Positions 35,710 to 44,432 of a stretch of 64,000 bases of DNA are shown here, in pieces. The notes under the pieces are model-generated. The model made no database searches, was not told the DNA's origin, and saw only the letters and a list, made by a program, of their open reading frames with translations. The DNA comes from Candidatus Bathyarchaeota archaeon (GTDB taxonomy: Archaea; Thermoproteota; Bathyarchaeia; Bathyarchaeales; SOJC01). Within the stretch, counting starts at the first letter, position 1, and each line of letters opens with the position of its first letter. The stretch lies in assembly GCA_020354575.1 (NCBI GenBank), contig CP070649.1:1774012-1838011 (forward strand), read 5' to 3'. The position numbers were made by a program, and so were the translations under genes.

Positions 35710-38700
35710 GTGAGGCTTAACAGCTCACAAGTAATATTGCTACTGATGAGTCTAATGGCCATTATTTTTCTTGGTTTGATAGTTCAGAAAATATCAATTG
35801 CTTATGCTCAACCATCATGGCCTCAAACCTGGATGGAAATTGATTGGGACAAAAACGAAAATGGGGCACAGGATGACATGCGGGATGTCGAGTATGCCTA
35901 TTACCAAAACGATGGCAGCTATTTATATCTAAAACTTGAGTGTTATGCTCTGCCTGGTGGAGAGTGGCCAAGTGGTGACGCCCGGTATAAGTGGTTCATA
36001 GACCTAGATGGAAATATGTATTATAGTGGAGGGAACATAGTAGATGCTGAGTATCTCCTTTTTGTTGAAGACACGAATCATGATGGGACGGGGGAAATGT
36101 TTCTAGTTTTTGATGGGAATGGTGATAATAATTTTGGCGAGACAGAACCGTGGCCTCCCGAGAATTACGCGGATTATGAAATCACTAATACCAATATAGG
36201 AGAGTGGAGAATAGTCGCCCCTTATCAGATCGAAATGTACATAAGCTGGGCTTCGATTGGAGATCCGATTTCTTATGGACTATTCTGGGCGACCGACCAA
36301 CAAAATCCAAATCTAGACCAGGGTCCAACCACAGACAGATCGGATGAGGAACAAGCCATTATAGTCCACAATGTCGCAGCATTAAGTCAGATCCCAACGC
36401 AAGCAATCGTGAATCAAGGTGAAAATGTTAGCATTCAGGTCGTAGTGGAAAATCAGGGCACACAAACTGAGACGTTCCATACTACTTGTTACTCAAATAA
36501 CACGATAATAGGAATAGAATCTGTGATTAACCTTACTTCTGGACAGCAAGAAACCATAATTTTTGACTGGGATACCACGGGTTTTCCTATAGGGAGCTAC
36601 ATGATTACCGCTTGGGCTGACTCAAGTGCAGTAATATCTGAAATCAACGAAGAAGATAACTGGTGCACATCACAGGCAATGGTAACAGTTCAATTCCCTC
36701 CTATTCATGATGTTGCTGCACTTTCTCAAGTTCCTGACAAATCAAATGTAGTTCAAGGCACCGTAATTAGCATTAATGTAACTGTATTCAATTTCGGGAA
36801 TTTTGTTGAAACATTCAATGTTACTTGTTTTTACAACAACAACCCTATAGGCTATCAAACAGTTACGAATCTGGCTCAACAATCTTCGAACACCGTATTT
36901 TTCCCTTGGGACACTTCAGCAGTTGTGCCAAATACGTATTACATTCGAGCAATGGCTGACTCCAGCGACGTTATAACTGAATTTGATGAAGATAACAACA
37001 ATTGCACAAGCTTTGAAACTGTGACAGTATACTCAGCAGGACAAATGGGAAATTTGTTTATAGATAAAGTACTGACAGCGGTGATAGATGGTGAGGATCC
37101 ACCGTCTGTTGGATTTTCAACAGTCTATGAATTAACAATTATAGTAACAAATATTGGGGGATATGATGTCACAAATATTGAAGTCAACGAAACCATCTCC
37201 CCTGTGGTGAATTTCATAAGTGCAGGGATGCCTTCCCAAGGTTCCATCACTACTTTTCCCCCACCGAGAATTATTTGGAATGTAGGTCAATTGACTCCTG
37301 GAGAAAATGCAACATTAACCTTCAGAATAAGCGTGACACCAACTTCTCCTGGTCCATTTTACCTCAACTATAAGGAGGATGTTCGAGCCTTAGGAATTGA
37401 TACCCTTAGCGGAAATCCAGTCTCTGCCACTGGTCAGACGGATATCATCATAGACGCAATAATACATGATGTAGCTGCAATAAACCAAATGCCAACGAGT
37501 GCCATCATTAACCAAGGCGATACAGTTGCAATAGAAGTTACAGTAAAAAATCTAGGAAATGTTTCTGAAACCTTTGACATTACTTGTTACTATGAAAACA
37601 ATACCATTGGTATTATGCGTGTTTACAATCTACAACCAAGTAACCAAATAATTATCTCATACCCATTGGATACATCCAGTATACAACCTGGCGTATATTC
37701 AATAACCGCAGAAGCTGATTCGAGTCATGAAATAAGCGAGAGTGACGAAACAAACAACATATGCACATCCCCAGCAACAATTGAGATTGTGATTCACGAC
37801 ATCGCAATTTTAAGTCAAACTCCATCGCCTATTACCATAACTCAAGGGGAGAACGTAACAATTGATGTTGTAGTAAAGAATGAAGGAACTGAACTCGAAA
37901 CCTTCACAGTAAGCTGTTATTATAATGAAACCCTTCTTGAGATAAAAAGCGTCACAAACCTACAACCAAATACAACGATTACGCTCAACTTCCTTTGGGA
38001 TACAACAGATGCTTTCCCAGGAACATATTATATCAACGCATTAGCGGCACCTTTGCCCGACGAAAAAGACACTGATGACAACGCATGTAGAAGTGTTTCA
38101 ACAGTAACAGTCACATCACTACAGCACCAAATTATTTTTGCCCAGTCTGGAATCAGTTCAGACTATTCAATGGCAATAGTCATAGTTGATGGATCGAGTT
38201 ATTATGTGGCAGATTTGCCTATTTCTTTCTATTGGAATTCGGGTTCAAGCCATACTTTTGCGTTTTTATCGCCACTAATCGTATCGATTGATACAAAACG
38301 CTACATATGGGAGAGCACGACTGGCTTAACAACTTTGCAGAGCGGATCAATTTCGGTCTCTGGTTCAGGCATTATTACTGGCAATTATAAAACCCAATAT
38401 TATTTGATGGTGAGCTCCCCATATGGCTTGCCTACGCCAACCAGCGGATGGTTTGATGAGGGCGCGTCCATTACTGCCTCTATTACCTCACCCTTACCAG
38501 GTCCTCCAGGAACACGGTATATCTGCACTGGATGGACAGGGACTGGAAGTGTACCTACATCAGGAGAGGACAAGTCCACGAGTTTTGTTATGAATCAAGC
38601 TTCAAGTATCATTTGGACCTGGAAGACACAATACTACCTAACTGTGAAAACAAATCCTTCAGACATTGTTTCGATATCCGGTGAAGGATGGTTCGATTCC

Positions 38701-38985
38701 AGCGAAAATGTGCCTCTAACCGCACCCTATATTGTTGGTTATACATTCCTTCATTGGGATGTTGATGATATCTCACGAGGAACTGGAACTCAGTCGATTG
38801 TTGTGGAAATGAACACCAATCACACTGCTACAGCTAATTACAGATATAAATCGACCATTGTAGGAGGAGCAACTGTTTACATCAAAACTTACTTATTCGA
38901 TGTCTGGGTAAGCATCAACTTTGTACTCATCATATTGGTTCTTGCAGTTTTCTTAGTAAGGAGAAAAAAACGCAATTATACATAG
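35710..38985 (+). CDS. Large secreted, membrane-anchored CARDB-repeat surface protein
   Basis: 1091 residues. An N-terminal signal helix (VILLLMSLMAIIFLGLIV) leads to a beta domain (about 30-210) rich in Asp and Gly. Four CARDB-type repeats each open with HDVAALSQ-like sequence near residues 218, 335, 587 and 697 and close with ADSS...E.DE.NN.C. A DUF11-like domain (about 440-580) sits between repeats two and three. Two or more YYL-type modules (YYLMVSSPYG, YYLTVKTNP) with GWFDEG follow. It ends in a membrane helix (VLIILVLAVFLV) and RRKKR. Probably an S-layer-linked adhesion or matrix protein. GTG start. Confidence 0.8.
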   Translation: MRLNSSQVILLLMSLMAIIFLGLIVQKISIAYAQPSWPQTWMEIDWDKNENGAQDDMRDVEYAYYQNDGSYLYLKLECYALPGGEWPSGDARYKWFIDLDGNMYYSGGNIVDAEYLLFVEDTNHDGTGEMFLVFDGNGDNNFGETEPWPPENYADYEITNTNIGEWRIVAPYQIEMYISWASIGDPISYGLFWATDQQNPNLDQGPTTDRSDEEQAIIVHNVAALSQIPTQAIVNQGENVSIQVVVENQGTQTETFHTTCYSNNTIIGIESVINLTSGQQETIIFDWDTTGFPIGSYMITAWADSSAVISEINEEDNWCTSQAMVTVQFPPIHDVAALSQVPDKSNVVQGTVISINVTVFNFGNFVETFNVTCFYNNNPIGYQTVTNLAQQSSNTVFFPWDTSAVVPNTYYIRAMADSSDVITEFDEDNNNCTSFETVTVYSAGQMGNLFIDKVLTAVIDGEDPPSVGFSTVYELTIIVTNIGGYDVTNIEVNETISPVVNFISAGMPSQGSITTFPPPRIIWNVGQLTPGENATLTFRISVTPTSPGPFYLNYKEDVRALGIDTLSGNPVSATGQTDIIIDAIIHDVAAINQMPTSAIINQGDTVAIEVTVKNLGNVSETFDITCYYENNTIGIMRVYNLQPSNQIIISYPLDTSSIQPGVYSITAEADSSHEISESDETNNICTSPATIEIVIHDIAILSQTPSPITITQGENVTIDVVVKNEGTELETFTVSCYYNETLLEIKSVTNLQPNTTITLNFLWDTTDAFPGTYYINALAAPLPDEKDTDDNACRSVSTVTVTSLQHQIIFAQSGISSDYSMAIVIVDGSSYYVADLPISFYWNSGSSHTFAFLSPLIVSIDTKRYIWESTTGLTTLQSGSISVSGSGIITGNYKTQYYLMVSSPYGLPTPTSGWFDEGASITASITSPLPGPPGTRYICTGWTGTGSVPTSGEDKSTSFVMNQASSIIWTWKTQYYLTVKTNPSDIVSISGEGWFDSSENVPLTAPYIVGYTFLHWDVDDISRGTGTQSIVVEMNTNHTATANYRYKSTIVGGATVYIKTYLFDVWVSINFVLIILVLAVFLVRRKKRNYT

Positions 38986-38993
38986 CCCCAGTA

Positions 38994-39005
38994 TATGCAT
39001 GCATA
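38994..39005. repeat. TATGCATGCATA palindrome
   Basis: A perfect 12-base palindrome nine bases after the stop of the surface-protein gene. One of several ATGCATGC-type elements at gene ends in this window. Confidence 0.6.
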
Positions 39006-39135
39006 AAGACCGTCTTGGCAAGTGACGCTAGAGATATTTTGGGAAAAGGAGGTTATTCCCACTACTGATTCCAACATCGTATTGGAATGTAACAATGTTT
39101 AATTTTCAATTTTCCAAAGTACCTATAGAATTCAG

Positions 39136-39687
39136 ATGAACCTCCAGCTAAGCACAAGACTTAACCTGATACTCTCCATCTTTGGAGTGATAATGTCGGC
39201 AGGAGTAATTGCCCTATATTACAGGGTCGACGAGATTGTCCATGTAACACTGTATAACTATGGGTTGCAATTCGACTATGAATGGGCTACACCTTACTGG
39301 ACATTTTTGAGATTAGCACTATTCCTATTACTTGGTATCGCTCTCATCAATGGTATTTCTATGGTAACACAGATAATTGAATTGCGAGGGATACCTCAAC
39401 GCAGGAAGATAGTTTCGAGGCGTCAAGAACGGGAAAGGCAAATTAAAGTGCCTGAATCTTCGCCTCAACCAGAGCTGAAACCTAAGGAAATAAGGAGAAT
39501 CGACAGGTCTGGAGAAGACGACGGAGTGGAAGTAATGGCTCTGCCCATAGTGTGTAATAAATGTGGGAAAGTGTTCACCCAGCCCCTCTGCATGTTTGAC
39601 TTCAAGTCTGGCAAACCCAGACTCGTAAACGTTTGTCCATACTGTAATGCCGTGCTAGCCGTATCCGGAAACTCAAGATCTGGATAA
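39136..39687 (+). CDS. Two-helix membrane protein with C-terminal zinc ribbon
   Basis: 183 residues. A first helix (LNLILSIFGVIMSAGVIALYY) is followed by the loop RVDEIVHVTLYNYGL and a conserved Trp-Ala-x-Pro-Tyr-Trp, then a second helix (FLRLALFLLLGIALI). A basic linker leads to a zinc ribbon (CNKCGKVF, CPYCNAVL) near 140-175, probably cytoplasmic. It is a paralogue of the next gene in its membrane part. Function unknown. No SD; a TTTAATT box A near 39097 suggests a short leader. Confidence 0.6.
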   Translation: MNLQLSTRLNLILSIFGVIMSAGVIALYYRVDEIVHVTLYNYGLQFDYEWATPYWTFLRLALFLLLGIALINGISMVTQIIELRGIPQRRKIVSRRQERERQIKVPESSPQPELKPKEIRRIDRSGEDDGVEVMALPIVCNKCGKVFTQPLCMFDFKSGKPRLVNVCPYCNAVLAVSGNSRSG

Positions 39688-39775
39688 ATCAAGGTTCAAT
39701 GATAATGCTCAGAACAATCGCCTGAGCTAACAATGCCTATGGCTATTCACTCTTCCAAAAAAATGGGATGGTTCC

Positions 39776-40204
39776 ATGAGAATCGACATTAACCTAACAG
39801 GTGTTCGTTTAATAATCGTAGCTATGGCGATAATTCCTCTTATTATAATGATCATCTTAACACGTATTGATAATATAATTCATGTTATCCTCTATAATTT
39901 TGGACTTACATTTAGTTATCGATGGGCTATGCCTTATTGGGTTAATTCTGGGTTTATCATCGGATTTTCATGGTTTAACATTGCAGCTTCGTTTGCGCTT
40001 ATTTACTATCTTTTTAGATCGAAAATTAGACCACAGCAACAGCAAAAGATGAGCAATTATACTACTCCTGTACCATTGGGAATAGAGGAACCACTAGATG
40101 AATTATCAACGGAGTTAATTGAAACCCAAATTTCCGATTTAAGCTTCCAGATTGTGGAGTATGATGTAAGGCATCCCAAGGAAGTGGTCGATAGTCAATG
40201 TTAA
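39776..40204 (+). CDS. Two-helix membrane protein, paralogue of the preceding gene
   Basis: 142 residues. The first helix (LIIVAMAIIPLIIMIILT) leads to RIDNIIHVILYNFGL and YRWAMPYW, matching the preceding protein almost position by position, then a second helix (FNIAASFALIYYLF). There is no zinc ribbon; the tail is polar with acidic residues. The shared loop (R-D-x-I-H-V-L-Y-N-G-L-F-Y-W-A-PYW) is likely functional. Its stop overlaps the next gene by seven bases. GGGATGG precedes ATG 39776. Confidence 0.6.
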   Translation: MRIDINLTGVRLIIVAMAIIPLIIMIILTRIDNIIHVILYNFGLTFSYRWAMPYWVNSGFIIGFSWFNIAASFALIYYLFRSKIRPQQQQKMSNYTTPVPLGIEEPLDELSTELIETQISDLSFQIVEYDVRHPKEVVDSQC

Positions 40205-40470
40205 ATAAGATTGACAAATTGATTCGAGCTATTAATACTCTAGTGCCTGAAAAGCGGATTGCGGCTTCTAAATGGCTTGAAGGGGTTATTGCCGGGCAGG
40301 GATTGACCACTGAAGAAAGGGAAACCATAGTAAAGACCGTGAACGAATACATTAGAGACCTTAAGGAAGACCAATATGAAAAGGGAATAAACGCGCTTCT
40401 CGATTTTCTCAGAGATGCACAGATTCAACACAAGATAGGTAGTACTGAAGCTCTCAGATCAACCATTTGA
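40198..40470 (+). CDS. Small helical protein of unknown function
   Basis: 90 residues, predicted all helical and charged, with no membrane segment: KIDKLIRAINTLVPEKRIAA, then TTEERETIVKTVNEYIRDL. No family recognised. ATG 40198 overlaps the stop of the membrane protein gene by seven bases, so the two are probably translated together. It might be a soluble partner of the membrane pair. Confidence 0.5.
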   Translation: MLNKIDKLIRAINTLVPEKRIAASKWLEGVIAGQGLTTEERETIVKTVNEYIRDLKEDQYEKGINALLDFLRDAQIQHKIGSTEALRSTI

Positions 40471-40700
40471 TACTTAACATTGAATCATGTCCTCATGTCT
40501 CCTTAACGAGGTTTCATGCAAGCAAAACTGATAAATCAAGGTATAAACCGCCAAGGCATTTTCATGGAACTTTCAGATAAATCGAGGTCTACATAATTTT
40601 TAGGACAAATGACAAACATGGTCAATAAAAAAGATTTTAAAAATTAGATCTATCTTTATTAGCATAGGTTTCAAAGGTTGTTCTCTAAAGGTGAATAAGG

Positions 40701-43094
40701 ATGAAAGAGTTACCTCCTGAAAAGCTTAGGAAGGTAGTCGATCTCAAGCTAGTCAGTTGCGAATCCACCAAAGATATGTCTCCCCTCGAGAAGATCATTG
40801 GGCAAGAAAGAGCTGTAAAAGCGCTGAAATTCGGCTTAGACATCAAAGAGAGAGGGTTTAACATTTATGTTGCTGGTTATCCTGGAACTGGAAGAAGAAC
40901 CGCCATCAAAGATTTCCTTGAAGGAATATCCAAAGCGAAGCCAGTACCATCTGACTGGTGTTACGTAAACAACTTCAAAAATCCCTATGAGCCTTCAGCT
41001 ATCAAGCTACCTTCGGGTAAAGGAAATGAATTTAAGAATGATGTGAAGAACTTCATTGAAGAAGCTAGAACAGCACTTCCAAAGGCCTTTGAAAGTGAGG
41101 ATTATGCTACAAAGAAAGATGCAACAATTAAAGTAGTTCAGAATGAAAGAAATGAACTCTTTGCACAGCTTAATAGGAAGGCGCAAGAAGAAGGCTTCAT
41201 AATTCAGAGTACACCAGTAGGAGTACTTCTCATTCCAGTAATAAATGGCAAACCATTGAGCAATCAAGAGATCATCGCCTTAACTCCGAAAGCAAGAGAG
41301 GAAATTGAGAGAAGGAGAGGACGATTGGAATCCGAGCTTAGGAATGCGCTAAGACAATTGAGAGAAATGGAGAAGAAGATATCCAACGAGATTCGAAAGA
41401 TGAACCGTGAAGTCGCTTTATATGTTATAGGTTATCTGGTTGCCGATCTTCTGAAAAAATATGGGGATCTACCAAATGTCAAGGTTTACATAGAGGAGGT
41501 TCAGAACGATATTCTTGACAATCTGGCAAGGTTTTTAGGCGAGCCCAAGCAGCCTCAAATTCCTTTTCCAGTTCCCTGGGCAAAGGAACTTCCATACCGA
41601 AGATATGAAGTGAACTTAGTGGTGGACAATTCCAATCTCAAAGGAGCACCTGTGGTCATGGAGGTTAATCCAACCCATCAAAATCTGTTTGGCAGAATTG
41701 AGAAGGAAGCCCAATTCGGGGCCCTAACAACCGATTTCACCATGATTCGCGGTGGATCTTTGCATCGAGCAAATGGAGGATATTTAGTGTTACCAGTAGA
41801 AGAGCTACTTCGCAATCTCTTCACCTATGATGGACTGAAAAGAGCTCTTATGGAGGAAAAAATCGTTATTGAAGAAGCAGGAGAACGTCTTGGTTTCATC
41901 ACCACAAAGAGCTTAAGACCAGAGTCTATCCCTCTGAAAGTCAAGGTTATTCTCGTTGGAGATCCACTCCTCTATCAACAATTATTCATACTTGACAAGA
42001 ATTTCAAAGAACTTTTCAAGGTAAAAGCTGAATTTGATACAACAATGAACAGAACGGAAGAGAACATACAATTATGCGGATCCTTTGTCTGTACCATTTG
42101 CAGAAAAGAAAAGCTTCTGCATCTCGACCGTTCGGGATTAGCAAAATTAATTGAGTTCAGTTCTCGATTAGCAGGGGACCAGGAGAAACTTTCCACGAGC
42201 TTCGCTGAGATTGCAGATATTGTTAGAGAAGCTAATTTTTATGCCACTCAAGAGAACTCAAAGCTTGTCTCTGGAGATCACGTGAAAAGAGCGATCGATG
42301 AAAAGACCTATCGATCCAAGCTTATTCAAGAAAAGATTCAAGAAATGATTGAACGAAAGATCTTACTCATCGATATTAAGGGAGATGCCATAGGACAGGT
42401 GAATGGATTGTCAGTAATGGGCCTGGGCGATTTCTCTTTTGGCGCACCTTCCCGTGTAACTGCTAGCGTTGGGCTAGGTAGAGAAGGCATTATCGATATT
42501 CAGCGAGAAGCGAAGCTTGCGGGTCCTATTCACACCAAAGGAGTACTCATCTTAAGTGGCTATCTCAACGAAAAATACGCTCAAGATAAGCCCCTAAGCC
42601 TTTCTGCTCGCCTGGTTTTTGAGCAGAGCTATGGAATGGTTGAGGGAGACAGCGCTTCTAGCACAGAGTTGTATGCCATCCTCTCGGCCCTTTCAGAAAT
42701 CCCGATCAAGCAGGACTATGCTGTAACGGGTTCTGTAAATCAGCGAGGCGAGGTGCAAGCAATAGGAGGCGTAAACCAAAAGATCGAGGGTTTCTTTGAA
42801 GTATGCAAAGCTAAAGGTCTTACAGGAAAACAGGGAGTAATAATACCTGAAAGCAATACTCAAAACTTGATGTTGAAGGAAGAAGTGATTGAAGCTGCCA
42901 GAAAAGGGCAGTTTCATATATACCCCGTTAAGACCATCGACCATGGCATAGAGATTCTAACTGGAGTCCCAGCTGGTAGGAAGTTACCTGATGGAACATT
43001 CGAAAAGGAGACTGTGAATTACAAAGTCGATAAACGACTGAAAGAGATAGCAGAAAAACTAAGAGAATTCCCAGAATTCGTGGTCAGACGATGA
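40701..43094 (+). CDS. Lon-like ATP-dependent protease (AAA_32 / LonB-LonC type)
   Basis: 797 residues. The N-terminal AAA-like domain begins with IIGQERAVKALKFGLDI and GYPGTGRRT near residue 58 (an Arg where Walker A usually has Lys, as I recall for this Lon-like subgroup). A long helical insertion (about 130-290, KKISNEIRKMNRE) follows, then the rest of the ATPase fold. The S16 protease domain has the catalytic Ser in EGDSASSTELY near 650 and the Lys in GGVNQKIEGF near 694. No membrane segment, unlike archaeal LonB. Start ATG 40701 with GGTGA upstream. Probably degrades misfolded or regulatory proteins. Confidence 0.9.
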   Translation: MKELPPEKLRKVVDLKLVSCESTKDMSPLEKIIGQERAVKALKFGLDIKERGFNIYVAGYPGTGRRTAIKDFLEGISKAKPVPSDWCYVNNFKNPYEPSAIKLPSGKGNEFKNDVKNFIEEARTALPKAFESEDYATKKDATIKVVQNERNELFAQLNRKAQEEGFIIQSTPVGVLLIPVINGKPLSNQEIIALTPKAREEIERRRGRLESELRNALRQLREMEKKISNEIRKMNREVALYVIGYLVADLLKKYGDLPNVKVYIEEVQNDILDNLARFLGEPKQPQIPFPVPWAKELPYRRYEVNLVVDNSNLKGAPVVMEVNPTHQNLFGRIEKEAQFGALTTDFTMIRGGSLHRANGGYLVLPVEELLRNLFTYDGLKRALMEEKIVIEEAGERLGFITTKSLRPESIPLKVKVILVGDPLLYQQLFILDKNFKELFKVKAEFDTTMNRTEENIQLCGSFVCTICRKEKLLHLDRSGLAKLIEFSSRLAGDQEKLSTSFAEIADIVREANFYATQENSKLVSGDHVKRAIDEKTYRSKLIQEKIQEMIERKILLIDIKGDAIGQVNGLSVMGLGDFSFGAPSRVTASVGLGREGIIDIQREAKLAGPIHTKGVLILSGYLNEKYAQDKPLSLSARLVFEQSYGMVEGDSASSTELYAILSALSEIPIKQDYAVTGSVNQRGEVQAIGGVNQKIEGFFEVCKAKGLTGKQGVIIPESNTQNLMLKEEVIEAARKGQFHIYPVKTIDHGIEILTGVPAGRKLPDGTFEKETVNYKVDKRLKEIAEKLREFPEFVVRR

Positions 43095-43102
43095 AAAAGC
43101 CA

Positions 43103-43422
43103 GCATGCATGCATGGATCGCGAGAATTGATAGCATTTTGTTGGTTGGGGAACAGCTTGGAGATGAATCCACACGCCCAGGTTGGAATGCATGCTATAAT
43201 CTGAACAGCGATGACTATGTTGGCATCGATGACATTGTCACAGTCGCTGAACATTCAAAGAATCAAATTGGCTTCTTGCAAAGAACGAAATTCTATTCCC
43301 AGAGTACAAGAGAAAGTAAAATGAAAGCGCCAAAGACAAACACCGTAATTTGCAATAATGACTTCAAAAGGCTAGGTTCTTCTTTACGGAGCTCGGGAAT
43401 CAGATCTGAGCCTGCAATATAA
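43103..43422 (+). pseudogene. Dockerin-like fragment, decayed secreted protein
   Basis: About 105 codons from 43105. Residues about 25-55 read GWNACYNLNSDDYVGIDD followed by IVTVAEH, a good match to the dockerin-like Asn-x-Asp-x-x-Val-x-x-x-Asp module found at the C-terminus of archaeal secreted proteins. There is no signal peptide, no body domain, and the rest of the frame runs antisense into the ZIP gene. It starts directly on a GCATGCATGCATGG element at 43103-43116. Most likely the 3' remnant of a larger gene. Confidence 0.5.
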
Positions 43423-44039
43423 ATGAAGTTACCTGCAGCGAATGGAATAATAAAGGGTATAAAATCCTGTATAAATGAAGAGCAGCTTAAGGCGATGATA
43501 GCTCCCAATATTGCTGTAGCAGCAGTTGAAAAATTAAAAAGAAGTGCACGAAATCTGGTGAATCCTCCATATAATAGAACACCGAAGTCCCCGATTTCTT
43601 GGGGAATTTCATGAAAGAGTATTGCTAGTGTTGTTGCGACTCCAAGCTGTGTGCTTGTTAGATAGCTTCCACCAATTATTAGCCCATCTAATAGGTTGTG
43701 AACAGCATCGCCAAAGAGGTTCATATATGCAAAGGAGTGGGGATGATCCTCCGAGGTTGGTATATGGCAGTGTCTCCATTGGAGAAACTTTTCGATAAAG
43801 AAAGAGAAAATGATTCCTAGTAAGATGTAAACCGATATGTATATTTCGAAACCACTTTCTGCTGCTTTCGGGATTAGGTGGAAAAAAGCATTTCCAAAGA
43901 GGCCTCCAGCTGAAAAGCTTACAAGAAGCAATAGGATCTTCTTCAGTTCTTTTTCTTTTAAGGAAAAAGTGGAGATTCCGATCAGGGATATTAAACTAAT
44001 AATGAAAACACTGACCAGGCTATATAACCATACGATCAC
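43293..44039 (-). CDS. ZIP family divalent metal transporter
   Basis: About 248 residues with seven or eight hydrophobic helices. HNLLDGLIIG near residue 113 and HEIPQEIGDF near 142 are the metal-binding helices of ZIP transporters, which import zinc, iron or manganese. A His-rich cytoplasmic loop (WRHCHIPTSEDHPHSF) near 90 is typical. I chose GTG at 44039 because AAGGAGAG lies six bases upstream; a GTG at 44090 would add 17 residues. Faces no operon partner. Confidence 0.88.
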   Translation of the reverse strand: MIVWLYSLVSVFIISLISLIGISTFSLKEKELKKILLLLVSFSAGGLFGNAFFHLIPKAAESGFEIYISVYILLGIIFSFFIEKFLQWRHCHIPTSEDHPHSFAYMNLFGDAVHNLLDGLIIGGSYLTSTQLGVATTLAILFHEIPQEIGDFGVLLYGGFTRFRALLFNFSTAATAILGAIIALSCSSFIQDFIPFIIPFAAGNFIYIAGSDLIPELRKEEPSLLKSLLQITVFVFGAFILLSLVLWE

Positions 44040-44090
44040 CGAAGACTCTCCTTGGCAAAAAATCGATAGATGGGTTGGCGCTTTTAACAC

Positions 44091-44432
44091 TTTTCCTCGA
44101 CTAATCTCTAAGCATCTGCAGATAAGACTACTTTAACGTGCATACATCGCCTTATTACATGGTTTTTCGATTGTTCGCTTGTTCTTTCGTTTGTTTGTTC
44201 GTTCGAATGTTCGTATGAATCCATGTGTCATCCCGTCATCCATAGCATGCATGCTGTCGATATTTTGAGCTTAAGAGGTTGAATGCGCCCATGTTTGTTT
44301 TTAATATCTTTGGATCATTCTAGGTTATGGAAATTGCTGAAATCTTGTTTTTGAAAATTCCTCTTGTCGCTCCAGTGTTCCTTGCATTGGCATTTATGTT
44401 TTGAACAATGCAGCCTTAGTGCGTGTGTGGCG
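44091..44432. other. Intergenic region with low-complexity tract, palindrome and a possible micro-ORF
   Basis: 342 bases. Positions about 44169-44215 form a low-complexity tract of GTTCG/GTTTG units. The palindrome AGCATGCATGCT lies at 44244-44255. Box A TTTTTAATATC near 44298-44308 is 25 bases before ATG 44327, which opens a 25-codon frame to 44404 encoding a hydrophobic peptide (see findings). No RNA gene recognised. Confidence 0.5.

Noticed and set aside
40869..40900. Arg instead of Lys in the Walker A loop of the Lon-like protease as a lesion
   Set aside because: As I recall, GxPGTGR is common in this Lon-like subgroup, and the rest of the gene is intact, so I treat it as normal.
44169..44215. 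GTTCG/GTTTG tract as a CRISPR or tandem repeat array
   Set aside because: Units are 4-5 bases and imperfect, with no spacers; it is simple low complexity.
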